From: Candidatus Bathyarchaeota archaeon
Lineage (GTDB): Archaea; Thermoproteota; Bathyarchaeia; TCS64
DNA: 64,000 bases
NCBI GenBank assembly: GCA_018396695.1
Contig: JAGTQU010000006.1
Span: forward strand, 4,137-68,136
Direction: 5' to 3'
The notes under the pieces were generated by a model. The model was given only the letters and a program-made list of their open reading frames with translations, did no database searches and had not been told where the DNA came from. Numbering within the stretch: the first letter of the stretch is position 1; each line of letters begins with the position of its first letter. The position numbers and the translations under genes are program-made. This document shows, one piece after another, positions 18,137 to 27,454 of this stretch.

Positions 18137-18666
18137 ACCTTCCTACACGTGAAGAAGCGATAAAACTCATGTTCGAAGCTGGGTGTAGTCAGTCAGTCGT
18201 CGACCATTGTCTAATAGTATCCAAAGTCGCATTGAATCTTGTTCAGGAGCTTAAAATCCATGGAATTCAAGTCGATTCAATGCTCGTAGAGATAGGTGCA
18301 TTAATGCATGACATAGGGAGGTCGAAAACACACTCAGTGGAGCACGGAGTAGCTGGAGGAGAAGTCGCTCGAAAAAAAGGTTTACCAGAACCCCTCGCCA
18401 AGATAATAGAGAGACATGTCGGAGCAGGGATCACAGAAGACGAGGCAGAGAGAATCGGCTTAAAACGAGGCAACTATGTCCCTGAAACCCTGGAGGAGAA
18501 GATAGTCGCCTATGCAGATAAACTCGTAGAAGGGTCCAGACAAGTAGACCTCGAAGTAACTGTCGAAAAATTCAGGAAAGAACTAGGTGAAGATCATCCC
18601 GTCGTTGAGAGGTTGAGATCGCTCCAAAATGAGATAGTTAGCCTACTCGAAGTAAATAGCTTATAA
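18133..18666 (+). CDS. HD-domain phosphohydrolase (TIGR00295-type)
   Basis: The 177-aa protein has an HD signature: HCLIVSKVA, GALMHDIGRSKTH with the catalytic His-Asp, then HGVAGGE, IERHVGAGIT and AYADKLVEGSR. This order of metal ligands is that of archaeal HDIG proteins annotated as hydrolases of unknown phosphorylated substrate. The TTG start overlaps the TFE stop as TTGA and has GGAG about eight bases upstream. The archaeal role is unknown. Confidence 0.88.
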   Translation: MNLPTREEAIKLMFEAGCSQSVVDHCLIVSKVALNLVQELKIHGIQVDSMLVEIGALMHDIGRSKTHSVEHGVAGGEVARKKGLPEPLAKIIERHVGAGITEDEAERIGLKRGNYVPETLEEKIVAYADKLVEGSRQVDLEVTVEKFRKELGEDHPVVERLRSLQNEIVSLLEVNSL

Positions 18667-18702
18667 ACTCATCATCTAAATTCTAATCCTGAATTAAGAA
18701 GA

Positions 18703-18777
18703 GGGCCGGTCGTCTAGTTTGGTCGGGATGCCGCCCTTACGAGGCGGAGGTCGCCGGTTCAAGTCCGGCCCGGCCCA
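18703..18777 (+). tRNA. tRNA-Val (anticodon TAC)
   Basis: A complete cloverleaf can be drawn. The acceptor stem is GGGCCGG with CCGGCCC and discriminator A, the anticodon loop CTTACGA holds TAC between paired CCGCC/GGCGG sides, and the T-arm is GCCGG-TTCAAGT-CCGGC. No intron interrupts it, and CCA is not encoded, so the CCA enzyme near the right end of the window must add it. It lies in the gap between the HD gene and iorA. Confidence 0.97.
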
Positions 18778-18964
18778 CTTTTCAACACTGTGTTGGAGCA
18801 TCGCTTCCAGAAAAGTTAGTAATTATGTCTTGCCTAGCTATTTCGTTAGTTCTCGAGTGCTAGAGTCATACAAAGTTTAGATCCGTCAATTCATTAAAAA
18901 TAGAACTTTACTCGAATTAAGAAAGTCTTTTTTCTTCTAAGCATCGAATATTGATGATTCCTAT

Positions 18965-20860
18965 ATGTCTAGTCTGAGTATTACAGCTAATGATCCTGGA
19001 AAGATAGTTCTCCTAATGGGGAATGAAGCTATTGCAAGAGGCGCAATAGAAGCAGGGGTTTCTGTTGCGGCATCATATCCAGGTACTCCGGCATCCGAGA
19101 TCGGTGATACTTTCAGCAGAATAGCGGATAAAGTTCGGCTCTACTTCGAATGGTCTACAAACGAGAAAGTCGCCTTCGAAGTGGCTTTCGGTGCCTCAAT
19201 GTGTGGGTTAAGAAGCATCGTGTCGATGAAGCATGTCGGGTTAAACGTCGCCCTCGATATACTAAACCTTGCAAGCCTCCGTGGTGTGAAAGGGGGTCTC
19301 GTAATCGTCTCCGCAGACGATCCCTCTCAACACAGTAGTGGACAGGAGCAGGATAATAGATGGCTGGCTAAGATGAACTGCATACCTGTCCTTGAACCAT
19401 CAACTCCTCAAGACGCAAAAGAGTTGACAGCATACGCTTTCGAGCTCTCGGAGAAGGTGAGGTTGCCTGTCATGGTTAGAACCGTGACTAGGCTCAGCCA
19501 CATGAGAAGCGACGTCTCTCTCGGACGGATAAATAAATCTGATAAGAAGGCTGAGTTCGATTGGGAAGGCTTCAGTTACCGTGTCGCAGGATTTGCGAAA
19601 CTTTTCTATAGAGAAAAGGAGTTGAATGAAAAACTCGACCTTGTCAGAGAAGAGTTTGAGAGCCTAAGCTTCAACATGCTTAAGCTTAACGGGGATGAGA
19701 GGCTTGGGATCGTAGGCGCAGGACTTTCATTCAACTACGTGGTCGATGCAGTTAGAAGGCTAGGTGTTGAAAATAACGTCGCATACTTGAAATTATCTTC
19801 ATCCTACCCGCTCCCCGAGAATCTTGTAGGCAGGTTGCTAGAAACCGTTGATGAGCTGCTTGTGGTTGAGGAGGTCGACCCCTTCGTAGAGCTTCACGTT
19901 AAGGGTCTTGCAAAGGATTTCAATCCAAGCCTGAAGTTATATGGTAGGATGAATGGATGCCTTCCGAAGGAGGGAGAGCTAAACCAAATAATCGTCGGAG
20001 ATGCGATTTCAAATCTACTCGGCGTAGATATTCGCCGCGAGTCTCGCCTCGTTCTTGAGAAGAAGGCTCGAGAGGTTCTATTTGAAAGGATGCTGACTCT
20101 CTGCGCCGGTTGTCCTCACAGGGCGACTCTATACGCTCTCAAAGAAGCCGTTAGGGAAGTGAAGGGAGACTTAAAGAGCGTGGTTGTGAATGGTGACATT
20201 GGATGCTATGGGCTGGGGCATGCGCCCCCAATAAGCTTCGAGGATACCTACTTCTGCATGGGTGCCAGTATTGGCGTCTCTCAAGGGATGTCTCAGGTAG
20301 GCGTCGATAGCATCGCATTCATCGGAGATGGCACTTTCTTCCACGCCGGGATCCCTGCTCTCATCAACGCTGTATATAATCGGCATAATATCAAGGTCGT
20401 CGTAGCTGACAATCAGGTAATAGCCATGACGGGCTTTCAGCCGCACCCTCAGTCAGGGAGAACAGCGATGGGAAAGCCTACTAAGCGGATAATGATCGAG
20501 GACATCGCTAAGGCGTGTGGGGTCGACCATGTTGAGGTTGTTGATCCTTATAGTTTAGGCAAAGCGAAGGAAGCTTTCACTAGAATGCTTAAAACCGAAG
20601 GCGTAGCCATGGTGATAGCTAGAAGGATATGTGCTACTGAGGCAGTAAGATCTATGCGACCTAATCGACCTACACCATATGTCGTGGATCCGGATTTATG
20701 TATAGGGTGCAGAATATGCATGACGACTTTTGGATGCCCAGCCTTGACATGGATCGATGACGAGAAGAAAGCAGTGATCGACAAAGCATTATGTATGGGC
20801 TGCGGGGTATGCATGCAAATATGTCCTCAAGAAGCCATAAAGGGATCCAAGGTGTCATAA
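18965..20860 (+). CDS. iorA: Indolepyruvate:ferredoxin oxidoreductase, alpha subunit
   Basis: The 631-aa protein has the N-terminal pyrimidine-binding domain (ASYPGTPASEIGDTF), the thiamine-diphosphate domain (GDIGCYGLGHAPP then FIGDGTFFHAGIPAL), and a C-terminal two-cluster ferredoxin (CIGCRICMTTFGCP and CMGCGVCMQICP). With IorB it oxidatively decarboxylates aryl pyruvates from Trp, Phe and Tyr transamination to aryl-acetyl-CoA, reducing ferredoxin. In the C-terminal CIGC-RIC-x5-CP cluster the spacing is one residue longer than the second. The stop is directly followed by the iorB ATG. Confidence 0.95.
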   Translation: MSSLSITANDPGKIVLLMGNEAIARGAIEAGVSVAASYPGTPASEIGDTFSRIADKVRLYFEWSTNEKVAFEVAFGASMCGLRSIVSMKHVGLNVALDILNLASLRGVKGGLVIVSADDPSQHSSGQEQDNRWLAKMNCIPVLEPSTPQDAKELTAYAFELSEKVRLPVMVRTVTRLSHMRSDVSLGRINKSDKKAEFDWEGFSYRVAGFAKLFYREKELNEKLDLVREEFESLSFNMLKLNGDERLGIVGAGLSFNYVVDAVRRLGVENNVAYLKLSSSYPLPENLVGRLLETVDELLVVEEVDPFVELHVKGLAKDFNPSLKLYGRMNGCLPKEGELNQIIVGDAISNLLGVDIRRESRLVLEKKAREVLFERMLTLCAGCPHRATLYALKEAVREVKGDLKSVVVNGDIGCYGLGHAPPISFEDTYFCMGASIGVSQGMSQVGVDSIAFIGDGTFFHAGIPALINAVYNRHNIKVVVADNQVIAMTGFQPHPQSGRTAMGKPTKRIMIEDIAKACGVDHVEVVDPYSLGKAKEAFTRMLKTEGVAMVIARRICATEAVRSMRPNRPTPYVVDPDLCIGCRICMTTFGCPALTWIDDEKKAVIDKALCMGCGVCMQICPQEAIKGSKVS

Positions 20861-21475
20861 ATGGATCCACTCAGAATCGTCATAGCTGGCGTAGGTGGAC
20901 AGGGAACTCTCTTAGCCTCAAGGTTGATAGCTGAAGCAGCCATTAAAGCAGGCTATCCTGTAAAGATCGGTGAAACCTATGGGATGGCTCAAAGAGGCGG
21001 TCCTGTGATGAGCCACATAACAATAGGCGAAGCCAGCAGTCCCCAAATTTGTCCTGGTGATGCTGATGTGTTGCTGGGCTTCGAAGAAGCTGAATCAGTC
21101 AGGCGTGGAGTCACCTATCTTAAAAGGAATGGTCTAGCCTTAGTTAATACTAGGAGAATGCCTCCTGCTGAAGTTGTATCAGGAATGGTGAAATATCCAA
21201 ACAGGGATATTCTAATTGGTTTACTGTCCGAGGTAACGAATAGGATCATATCCTTTGACGCTACAGCCTTAGCTGAGGAGGCGGGAGACCCTATAGCGAC
21301 GAACATGGTTATGCTGGGAGCCTTATGCGCAAGCGGAGTACTCCCCTTCCCAGAGAAGGTTATTATCAATGTCTTGAAATGGAATCTGCCACAAAGGTAT
21401 CACTCAACCAATCTAAAGGCATTCAAACTAGGACAGACCGCTGTACAACGCCAAATAGACAATAATAATCGTTAG
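20861..21475 (+). CDS. iorB: Indolepyruvate:ferredoxin oxidoreductase, beta subunit
   Basis: The 204-aa protein has the gamma-type 2-oxoacid oxidoreductase fold: AGVGGQGTLLASRLIAEAA at the N-terminus, then GETYGMAQRGGPVMSHI and a DATALAEEAGDPIATNMVMLGAL segment. It pairs with IorA, and the ATG directly abuts the iorA stop (TAA-ATG). It is a subunit of the same ferredoxin-reducing enzyme in peptide fermentation. Confidence 0.95.
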   Translation: MDPLRIVIAGVGGQGTLLASRLIAEAAIKAGYPVKIGETYGMAQRGGPVMSHITIGEASSPQICPGDADVLLGFEEAESVRRGVTYLKRNGLALVNTRRMPPAEVVSGMVKYPNRDILIGLLSEVTNRIISFDATALAEEAGDPIATNMVMLGALCASGVLPFPEKVIINVLKWNLPQRYHSTNLKAFKLGQTAVQRQIDNNNR

Positions 21476-21513
21476 AAATCTAATCGCATAAACTCAAATG
21501 AATTTTTAGGTGT

Positions 21514-22677
21514 TCAGTTTCTGTGGCAGACTATTATTCCAGATTTTTCAAGTTTCTCTATCTTCTCTTTCGAATATCCTAGGATCGATGTCAACACTTC
21601 CTCGGTATGTTGGCCTAGTATCGGGGCAGGGTTCTCCACGATTCCTGGGGTTTCAGACATTTTAACTGGAAAGTTCGGCGTGGTATATGTTCCTGCAATA
21701 GGATGGTTGACTTGAACGAACATGTCTCTAGCTTTAAGGTGGGGATCGCTCATGGACTCGTAGGCCTCGTATATTGGTGCAACCGGCATCCCAACGCTTA
21801 CTAAAAACTCGAAAGCTTCTCTTCTAGTCATCTCCGCTACAATCTGCTCAAGATCCTGCCTATTCAAATCTTGCACACCTAGCTTCTCTTTAAGCTTCTC
21901 GATAGCCTTAGGTCTCTCTCCCGCTACCTGGATCCAGCCATCCTTAACTTTCATTATCCCCCAGATCCTGTTAGGATCTCTAGGCTGTCTTTTCCTAATC
22001 TCTGCAGTAGTTTCACCGAATAGACTATACTCTGTAGTAACACAGGTGTTGAAAGAAGCCATGCAGTCCAACTGGCTCACGTCGATCATCTGCCCTTTAC
22101 CTGTCTTGTCTCGATATCTTATAGCTGAGACTATGGAGAATGCTGCGAAGACTGCCGGTCCAAGGTCTCCGAGTGCCCCTGCCATGTTTATAGGCGGTCC
22201 ATCGGGGTTAAAATTCTTCCCAGTAGCGAAAGTGTGCCCACTCATAGCCTCAGCGATGACCGCGTATGAGGCATAGTCTCTGTAAGGACCATACTGCCCA
22301 AAGCCTGAAAGAGCCGCGTAGATTATCCTAGGGTTGAGACTTTTTAGAGCGTCATAGCCTAAGCCGAGCTTCTCCATCGCCCCCGGAACCATGTTCTGGA
22401 CTACAACATCGGAACACTTAACGAGGTCTTTCGCTATCTCTAAGCCTTCAGGAGCCTTTAGATCGATGGCGATATCCTTCTTGTTAATGTTAAGCGCATA
22501 GAAGTTCGATGCAACGTTTTTAAATAGCGGTCCTGGACCTAGCCTGCCTATCTCTCCCCAAGGAGGCTCAACCTTGATGACCTCTGCACCTAGTTCTCCC
22601 AGCATCATGGTGCAGTATGGTCCAAACCAGACGTGGCTGAAGTCTAGTACTCTAATATCTTCGAGGATTTGCTTCAA
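21514..22677 (-). CDS. Family III CoA transferase (CaiB/BaiF)
   Basis: The 387-aa protein begins with LDFSHVWFGPYCTMMLGELG and has the catalytic aspartate D171 in MAGALGDLGPAVF, the family III signature. It moves CoA between a carboxylic acid and an acyl-CoA. Its convergent position next to iorAB suggests that arylacetyl-CoA or a related acid could be a substrate, but this is only contextual. Length is normal. It is a single-gene unit. Confidence 0.88.
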   Translation of the reverse strand: MKQILEDIRVLDFSHVWFGPYCTMMLGELGAEVIKVEPPWGEIGRLGPGPLFKNVASNFYALNINKKDIAIDLKAPEGLEIAKDLVKCSDVVVQNMVPGAMEKLGLGYDALKSLNPRIIYAALSGFGQYGPYRDYASYAVIAEAMSGHTFATGKNFNPDGPPINMAGALGDLGPAVFAAFSIVSAIRYRDKTGKGQMIDVSQLDCMASFNTCVTTEYSLFGETTAEIRKRQPRDPNRIWGIMKVKDGWIQVAGERPKAIEKLKEKLGVQDLNRQDLEQIVAEMTRREAFEFLVSVGMPVAPIYEAYESMSDPHLKARDMFVQVNHPIAGTYTTPNFPVKMSETPGIVENPAPILGQHTEEVLTSILGYSKEKIEKLEKSGIIVCHRN

Positions 22678-22827
22678 CTTGAATCAGAAAAAACATCTTA
22701 TCCAATTAAAAAAGTTTATCAAGGAAGAATATTACCGATTGATTAAACTAATCTCTTTATATAAATTTTCTAACATATTTTTACAATTAGCTTTTTGGAA
22801 ATCCATTATAATTCTATTTTTATCAAA

Positions 22828-23553
22828 TTAAGAATTAGGGTTAGAAAGGTTAGGGTATCGGAGATCTACAACAGTTGTACCTGCAAATTTATCGAAGTAT
22901 CTTATAAATCTCTGATCTTTAATTTCATATCCCATGATCAAATCGAAGGGTAGTAGGAATACTTTGCCGAAATTCCTAACGGCTGCATGGTCGTAAAAGA
23001 GTTTTTTCCCATCTATTCTCATTGTTCTTATTCCAATAAACCGTTTTCCCAAGGTCTGTCCTGAAAAACCCTCGAGAAGAGTTAGGTACACCCAAAAGAG
23101 GAATAGGAATAAGAGGATGTCAACGTTCATGAGAACGGCATGAGTTATTGGATAAAGAATATTCGGAATTCCAAAAATGAATCCGAAAGCTATTCCAAGG
23201 TCGATTAGGAAGGCGAATACTCGCTTTTTGAAATTGGCTAAGGGCAGTAGGGATTTTTTATCTTCATGTTTTGCCTCCACTGCCCATGCTTCAACATCCC
23301 TTATTAGAACCACAGCGTTTTGTCCAACTTTCCTTAGTTTATATTTCCCTACAGTGGTTCTTTCCAAAAAGGGTTCTAAATTTCGAAGATGAAAACTCAG
23401 CTTACCCGTATCTATTTTTAGAGCGTTCATTAGGTCAGTGAAGGAGCTCTCTTCTTTTTCGTTAAGATACAGCAGTATTTCCCTTCTTAAGGGGTGTGAT
23501 AGGGTTGATAGTATCTTTGATACGCTCTCTTGTTCAGTGGTCATCAATGACAC
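22828..23553 (-). CDS. ArsR-type HTH protein fused to an RDD membrane domain
   Basis: The 241-aa protein has an N-terminal winged helix (residues about 8-85: SKILSTLSHPLRREILLYL, then GKLSFHLRNLEPFLERT) followed by an RDD domain with about three membrane segments (FKKRVFAFLIDLGIAFGFIFG, a second helix, then GQTLGKRFIGIRTM). RDD domains are poorly understood membrane modules. The fusion suggests a membrane-tethered DNA-binding regulator that senses an ion or lipid state. No ligand motif is visible. The upstream gap contains only promoter-like A/T-rich sequence. Confidence 0.8.
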   Translation of the reverse strand: MSLMTTEQESVSKILSTLSHPLRREILLYLNEKEESSFTDLMNALKIDTGKLSFHLRNLEPFLERTTVGKYKLRKVGQNAVVLIRDVEAWAVEAKHEDKKSLLPLANFKKRVFAFLIDLGIAFGFIFGIPNILYPITHAVLMNVDILLFLFLFWVYLTLLEGFSGQTLGKRFIGIRTMRIDGKKLFYDHAAVRNFGKVFLLPFDLIMGYEIKDQRFIRYFDKFAGTTVVDLRYPNLSNPNS

Positions 23554-23859
23554 TTTGCCTTTAGTTAAACTCCCTCTCAGATAAAGATATAGTTTAAGTC
23601 GATTCTAAGTTTTAAAGGCAATCAACCGTTCTTTTTACTAATCCCTCTCATTTTATGAGATTTTCCAATTTTGTGGATCTCATTAAAAGATAAGAAAACT
23701 GTTTTAGATTTTAGATAGAGTTAGATTGACTAATACTTTACCATATGCGATTTTAGACATCTAATCTGAAAGAGATTATTAATCTGAGGAAATTTGCTTG
23801 TTTAGGTTGCTGATGAATCAACGTTATATTGGAGATATACACTTACCGATCCATTTACG
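23554..23859. other. Intergenic region of about 306 bp between divergent genes
   Basis: No open frame, RNA gene or repeat is evident in this A/T-rich gap between the HTH-RDD gene (minus) and the MFS gene (plus). It probably carries both promoters. I could not pick a single convincing TATA box for either. Confidence 0.5.
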
Positions 23860-25017
23860 GTGAATCAGAGGTTGCTTAAACTTCGAGGTCTATTGATTGG
23901 TGGTTTCACAGCGTTACTCTTTTTAAATCTAATCAACTCCTCTTACTCAACTATTCTAACTCTTATAAAAAAAGACTTATCGCTAAGCTACATGATGAGT
24001 GGTGCATTGACTTCTTTCTACTTCATAGGGTACGCGGCTGGTCAAATACCTTGGGGTTTTTTAACTGATCGGTATGGCTCAAGAAGAATAATGCCCCTCA
24101 GTTTACTCGGTACAGCTATAGCAAGTATCGTGTGCGGTTGGATGAATGATGTTACACAGATCCTAGTTGCCAGGTTCTTCGCGGGATTACTTGGTGCTGG
24201 ATTATTCGTCCCCTCGGTCAAAATGATAAGCCAATGGTATTCTTCCGATGAACGAGGTGCAGCCTTGGGAGTTTTAAATATTGGAGGAAGCATTGGTTTA
24301 ATCCTTGCATCGTTGCTCTCACCATACTTATCAATTAGCGCAGGTTGGCGAGGGGTTCTCGTTATTCTTGGGATAGTAGGCGCATTGTCCTCTGGCATAG
24401 CCTACGCGAGCTTAAAGGATCGCGTTTCTGAATCTTCAAGAAACGATTATGACTTGTTGAAGGCTTTTAAGCACTCGAGCTTCTGGATTTTAGGCTTCTT
24501 ACAGTTTATACGATTAGGCGCGTACTACACTTTCATCTCCTGGTTTCCCATCTTCCTCCAAGAGGAAGCAAGTTTAGACCTAGTAGTAGCCGGTTTCGCT
24601 TTTTCTCTTTTCAATATTTCAGGGATGATCTCAAATCCGCTAGGAGGCTTCTTTTCAGATAAAATAGGTGAGAAGTTTGTGATGATACTCTCTTTTGGCA
24701 TTCTAGCCGGCTTTATTTTGATTCTAATCCAATTCAAAATACGGTCTCTATTATATGTTACAATCTTCATCATAGGATGGTTCATAAACTTTGTTCGAAG
24801 CCCGATGTTTACAATTATACCGCGAATATATGGTTCCTCAGCTGTTGGAAAACTGTCTGGGGTTCAGAACACCTTCGCATCGATAGGAGCCTTGACTCTT
24901 CCGCTCATGCTTGGATATGTGAAAGACGCTACTTGTTCGTATCACCTCGGCTGGGCGATCCTTTCGATACTGTTTCTCATAGGTGTTGTTCTTTACCTCT
25001 TATTAGAGAGGGACTAG
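23860..25017 (+). CDS. Major facilitator superfamily transporter
   Basis: The 385-aa protein has about twelve hydrophobic segments. The MFS motif between helices 2 and 3 is visible as WGFLTDRYGSRRIM, and a related GGFFSDKIGEKFVM motif follows in the second half. This is the glycerol-3-phosphate/organic-anion-like branch, but the substrate is unknown. The only in-frame start before the first helix is a GTG at 23860; an ATG upstream at 23813 is in another frame and hits a stop. It converges with the HTH-CBS gene, overlapping its 3' end by 15 bp. Confidence 0.88.
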   Translation: MNQRLLKLRGLLIGGFTALLFLNLINSSYSTILTLIKKDLSLSYMMSGALTSFYFIGYAAGQIPWGFLTDRYGSRRIMPLSLLGTAIASIVCGWMNDVTQILVARFFAGLLGAGLFVPSVKMISQWYSSDERGAALGVLNIGGSIGLILASLLSPYLSISAGWRGVLVILGIVGALSSGIAYASLKDRVSESSRNDYDLLKAFKHSSFWILGFLQFIRLGAYYTFISWFPIFLQEEASLDLVVAGFAFSLFNISGMISNPLGGFFSDKIGEKFVMILSFGILAGFILILIQFKIRSLLYVTIFIIGWFINFVRSPMFTIIPRIYGSSAVGKLSGVQNTFASIGALTLPLMLGYVKDATCSYHLGWAILSILFLIGVVLYLLLERD

Positions 25018-25566
25018 AGTTTTAAGAAGATCAGCTTTGGTAACTATCCCGACGACTCTCCCTTTTCTCGAAACAATCACGGCTGGATAGATCTTCAGAA
25101 GGCTTGTTACAACGGAGATTGGGGCATCCTCGCCAATCTGAGGGAAAGCCTCCTCCACTATGCTTGATACTGGTTTACTCGTCAGATTTCCTTTACCCTT
25201 GCTGTTAATGATCTTTTCAACGATCGTTCTCTCAGATATGCTTCCGATGAGCTTCTCATCTTCGAGGACTGGGAGTTGAGAATACCCATATCTGCTCATT
25301 AATTCGATGGCCGTTTGAACTTGGTCGCCCATCTTTACGCTGACAACGTTAGACGTCATGATGTCCGAGGCTTTTACCTCGGTTTTTTGCTCCTGCTTCT
25401 CCAGAGCTTCAATGATGGCTTTAACCTTAATATACGATGGCTCTATCTTCCTTGCCTCAAGTTTAGCGATGTAAGATTGGCTAACCTGTGCTAATGTCGC
25501 CAGTTCCGACTGGGTTAACCCCAGTTTCCTCCGTCTCGTTGCTATGGTCTGGATCTCGGGAAGCAT
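25003..25566 (-). CDS. XRE-family HTH regulator with paired CBS domains
   Basis: The protein is about 187 aa: an N-terminal Cro/C1-type HTH (RRRKLGLTQSELATLAQVSQ and on) and then two CBS motifs (ASDIMTSNVVSVKMGDQ, and the second around VSSIVEEAFPQIGEDAPI ending TKADLLKTL). CBS pairs bind adenosyl ligands such as AMP, ATP or SAM, so this is likely a nucleotide-responsive transcription factor, a common archaeal architecture. I chose the ATG at 25566 because AGGAGG lies nine bases before it; the longer frame to 25632 runs through the leader. Confidence 0.88.
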   Translation of the reverse strand: MLPEIQTIATRRRKLGLTQSELATLAQVSQSYIAKLEARKIEPSYIKVKAIIEALEKQEQKTEVKASDIMTSNVVSVKMGDQVQTAIELMSRYGYSQLPVLEDEKLIGSISERTIVEKIINSKGKGNLTSKPVSSIVEEAFPQIGEDAPISVVTSLLKIYPAVIVSRKGRVVGIVTKADLLKTLVPL

Positions 25567-25699
25567 ATTTAATTTCCTCCTATAACCTTTTAATATTCTT
25601 TTTGGAATATTTTCTTTTATAAAAATAACCAAATGAATTTTTAATAATTCTCTTTACCCTAGGAATTTTTATAGTAGCCTTCTTTAGTTTGAATAGACA

Positions 25700-27019
25700 A
25701 TGCTGCTGCACATAGGTTTAGATGATACCGATTCACCTACAGGAGGGTGCACTACTTACATAGCTGCTATTCTAGTTGAAAAACTAACCCATCTAGGCGT
25801 AAATTTCATCGATTATCCCCATCTTATTAGACTTAACCCGAATATCCCTTGGAAGACTAGAGGAAATGGATCCATCTGCCTCAGAGTCGAAGCCCATGAA
25901 GGCATTGAAGGCGAAATAAAGAAGACTGTAATAGAAGCTGTAGAAGCCTTCTCCGACTATGAATGTGAGAATACTAATCCTGGGATAGTCTTCTACAAAG
26001 GAGACGATATACCAATGTCTCTGAAAGATTTTGCTTTAAAAGTCGTTCAGGGTGTAGTGAGCTTAGAGGATGCTTTAGACCTTATTAACGATGTAGGTGG
26101 AACAGCCATAGGATACAAAAATATGAGGGGGATAATAGGTGCAACTGCAGCTATTGGAAACTGTTTGGAGGAGGATCATTCTTACGAGTTCATTGCGTAT
26201 AGAAGCCCGGAACATAGATGCAAAATTAGAGTGATCGATGAAAAATCTGTATATGAAATGGATGAAGCGATGAGAGGAGAGACGTTCAACAACGTAGATA
26301 GAAAAAAGAACCGGATTTTGATTACTCCTCATGGCCCCGACCCTGTTATATTCGGTGTGAGAGGTGAATCGGCGGAATCAGTTCGCAAAGCAGGTTTTAT
26401 GATCAAGGTTGGAGAGGAGATTGAACGTTGGGTTATCTTCCGAACCAATCAAGGAACCGATGCTCATTTGCAGAAAAGAATAAAAATTTCTGATGTGAAG
26501 CGTTATTATCCTGCGGTTATCGAAGTAGAAGTTGTCAGTAAGCCTAAAATTATCGATGGGGGTCATGTAATCTTTCAAACTAGGGATGAAACCGGTTACA
26601 TAGATTGTGCCGCTTATGAGCCTACAGGTGACTTTCGAGAGGTCGTTAGAAGTCTCATAAATGGAGATTCTGTGAGAGTATATGGAGGAGTCAAATCTGC
26701 TCAAGAGACTTTAAATCTTGAAAAAATAGAGGTACTAAAACCGGCTAGAATAGTTAAAATGGAGAACCCATACTGTCCTAGGTGTGGTGGAAGAATGGAG
26801 TCGATGGGCAGGGGGGGAGGATTCAGGTGTAGGAAATGTAGATTTAAGGATCCTAGTCTTTCGAAGATCCAATCAGAGTCTCCAAGAAGTCTTGCCTTAG
26901 GCATCTATCTTCCAACACCGAGTGCACAGAGGCATCTTACTAAGCCACTTGAAAGATATGGTAAGGAAAAAAGTACTTATAAACTGAGGATGCTCGAAGA
27001 GCCTTGGCATTGGCCTTGA
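25700..27019 (+). CDS. tiaS: tRNA(Ile2) 2-agmatinylcytidine synthetase TiaS
   Basis: The 439-aa protein starts MLLHIGLDDTDSPTGGCTTY, the TiaS-specific N-terminus. It has LNPNIPWKTRGNGS, an OB-fold region about residues 275-350, and a zinc ribbon (CPRCGGRMES, then FRCRKC). TiaS uses ATP and agmatine to modify C34 of tRNA-Ile so that it reads AUA. It is essential in archaea and archaea-specific. Interestingly, AUA is also a suspected start codon in this window (aIF2-gamma), but no link is implied. The ATG is in a leaderless-like context. Confidence 0.94.
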   Translation: MLLHIGLDDTDSPTGGCTTYIAAILVEKLTHLGVNFIDYPHLIRLNPNIPWKTRGNGSICLRVEAHEGIEGEIKKTVIEAVEAFSDYECENTNPGIVFYKGDDIPMSLKDFALKVVQGVVSLEDALDLINDVGGTAIGYKNMRGIIGATAAIGNCLEEDHSYEFIAYRSPEHRCKIRVIDEKSVYEMDEAMRGETFNNVDRKKNRILITPHGPDPVIFGVRGESAESVRKAGFMIKVGEEIERWVIFRTNQGTDAHLQKRIKISDVKRYYPAVIEVEVVSKPKIIDGGHVIFQTRDETGYIDCAAYEPTGDFREVVRSLINGDSVRVYGGVKSAQETLNLEKIEVLKPARIVKMENPYCPRCGGRMESMGRGGGFRCRKCRFKDPSLSKIQSESPRSLALGIYLPTPSAQRHLTKPLERYGKEKSTYKLRMLEEPWHWP

Positions 27020-27093
27020 ATCAATTTTCCTTATCCTTTTCTTAGGGCTGGGAAAATGTTAAAAACTATATCTTTCAGATCTTATTGAATGAG

Positions 27094-27348
27094 ATGAGTC
27101 TTAAAGAGATTCGAGAGATTCTAGAGCATTTTCATCGCCGAGCTATTGCAAGATACTGTTTAGAACCAAGAACTTTTGAGGAGATCATCAACTATATGAT
27201 GGAGAAGACTGATTGGAACCATGATCTTGCTTATGTTTTAGTAGGTGAACATTTAGCCGTATTGGAGAAAAGTCATATAGTTATAAATGTAAGTGGGAAA
27301 TGGGTTACCTCAAAATCTGCAGCTGAGGTTTTAAAGAAGTATTTTTAA
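27094..27348 (+). CDS. Small winged-helix-like protein
   Basis: The protein is about 84 aa and helical: SLKEIREILEHFHRRAIARY, then EIINYMMEKTDWNHD, then a possible wing (VLEKSHIVINVSGKWVTS) and KSAAEVLKKYF. The pattern suggests a single winged-helix domain, perhaps a transcription or proteasome-linked regulator since psmA follows. I do not recognise a named family. The ATG at 27094 lies about 27 nt after a TATA-like ACTATA, so it is preferred over the TTG at 27085. Confidence 0.6.
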   Translation: MSLKEIREILEHFHRRAIARYCLEPRTFEEIINYMMEKTDWNHDLAYVLVGEHLAVLEKSHIVINVSGKWVTSKSAAEVLKKYF

Positions 27349-27454
27349 TTTTTACCTCCTTATCTTTGAAACTCTAGTAATCATAAGATTCATTGAGTTT
27401 AAATAGATCAAAAGGTTTGAATATGAAAGTCAAATAATCTTGAGCTGATTCAAA

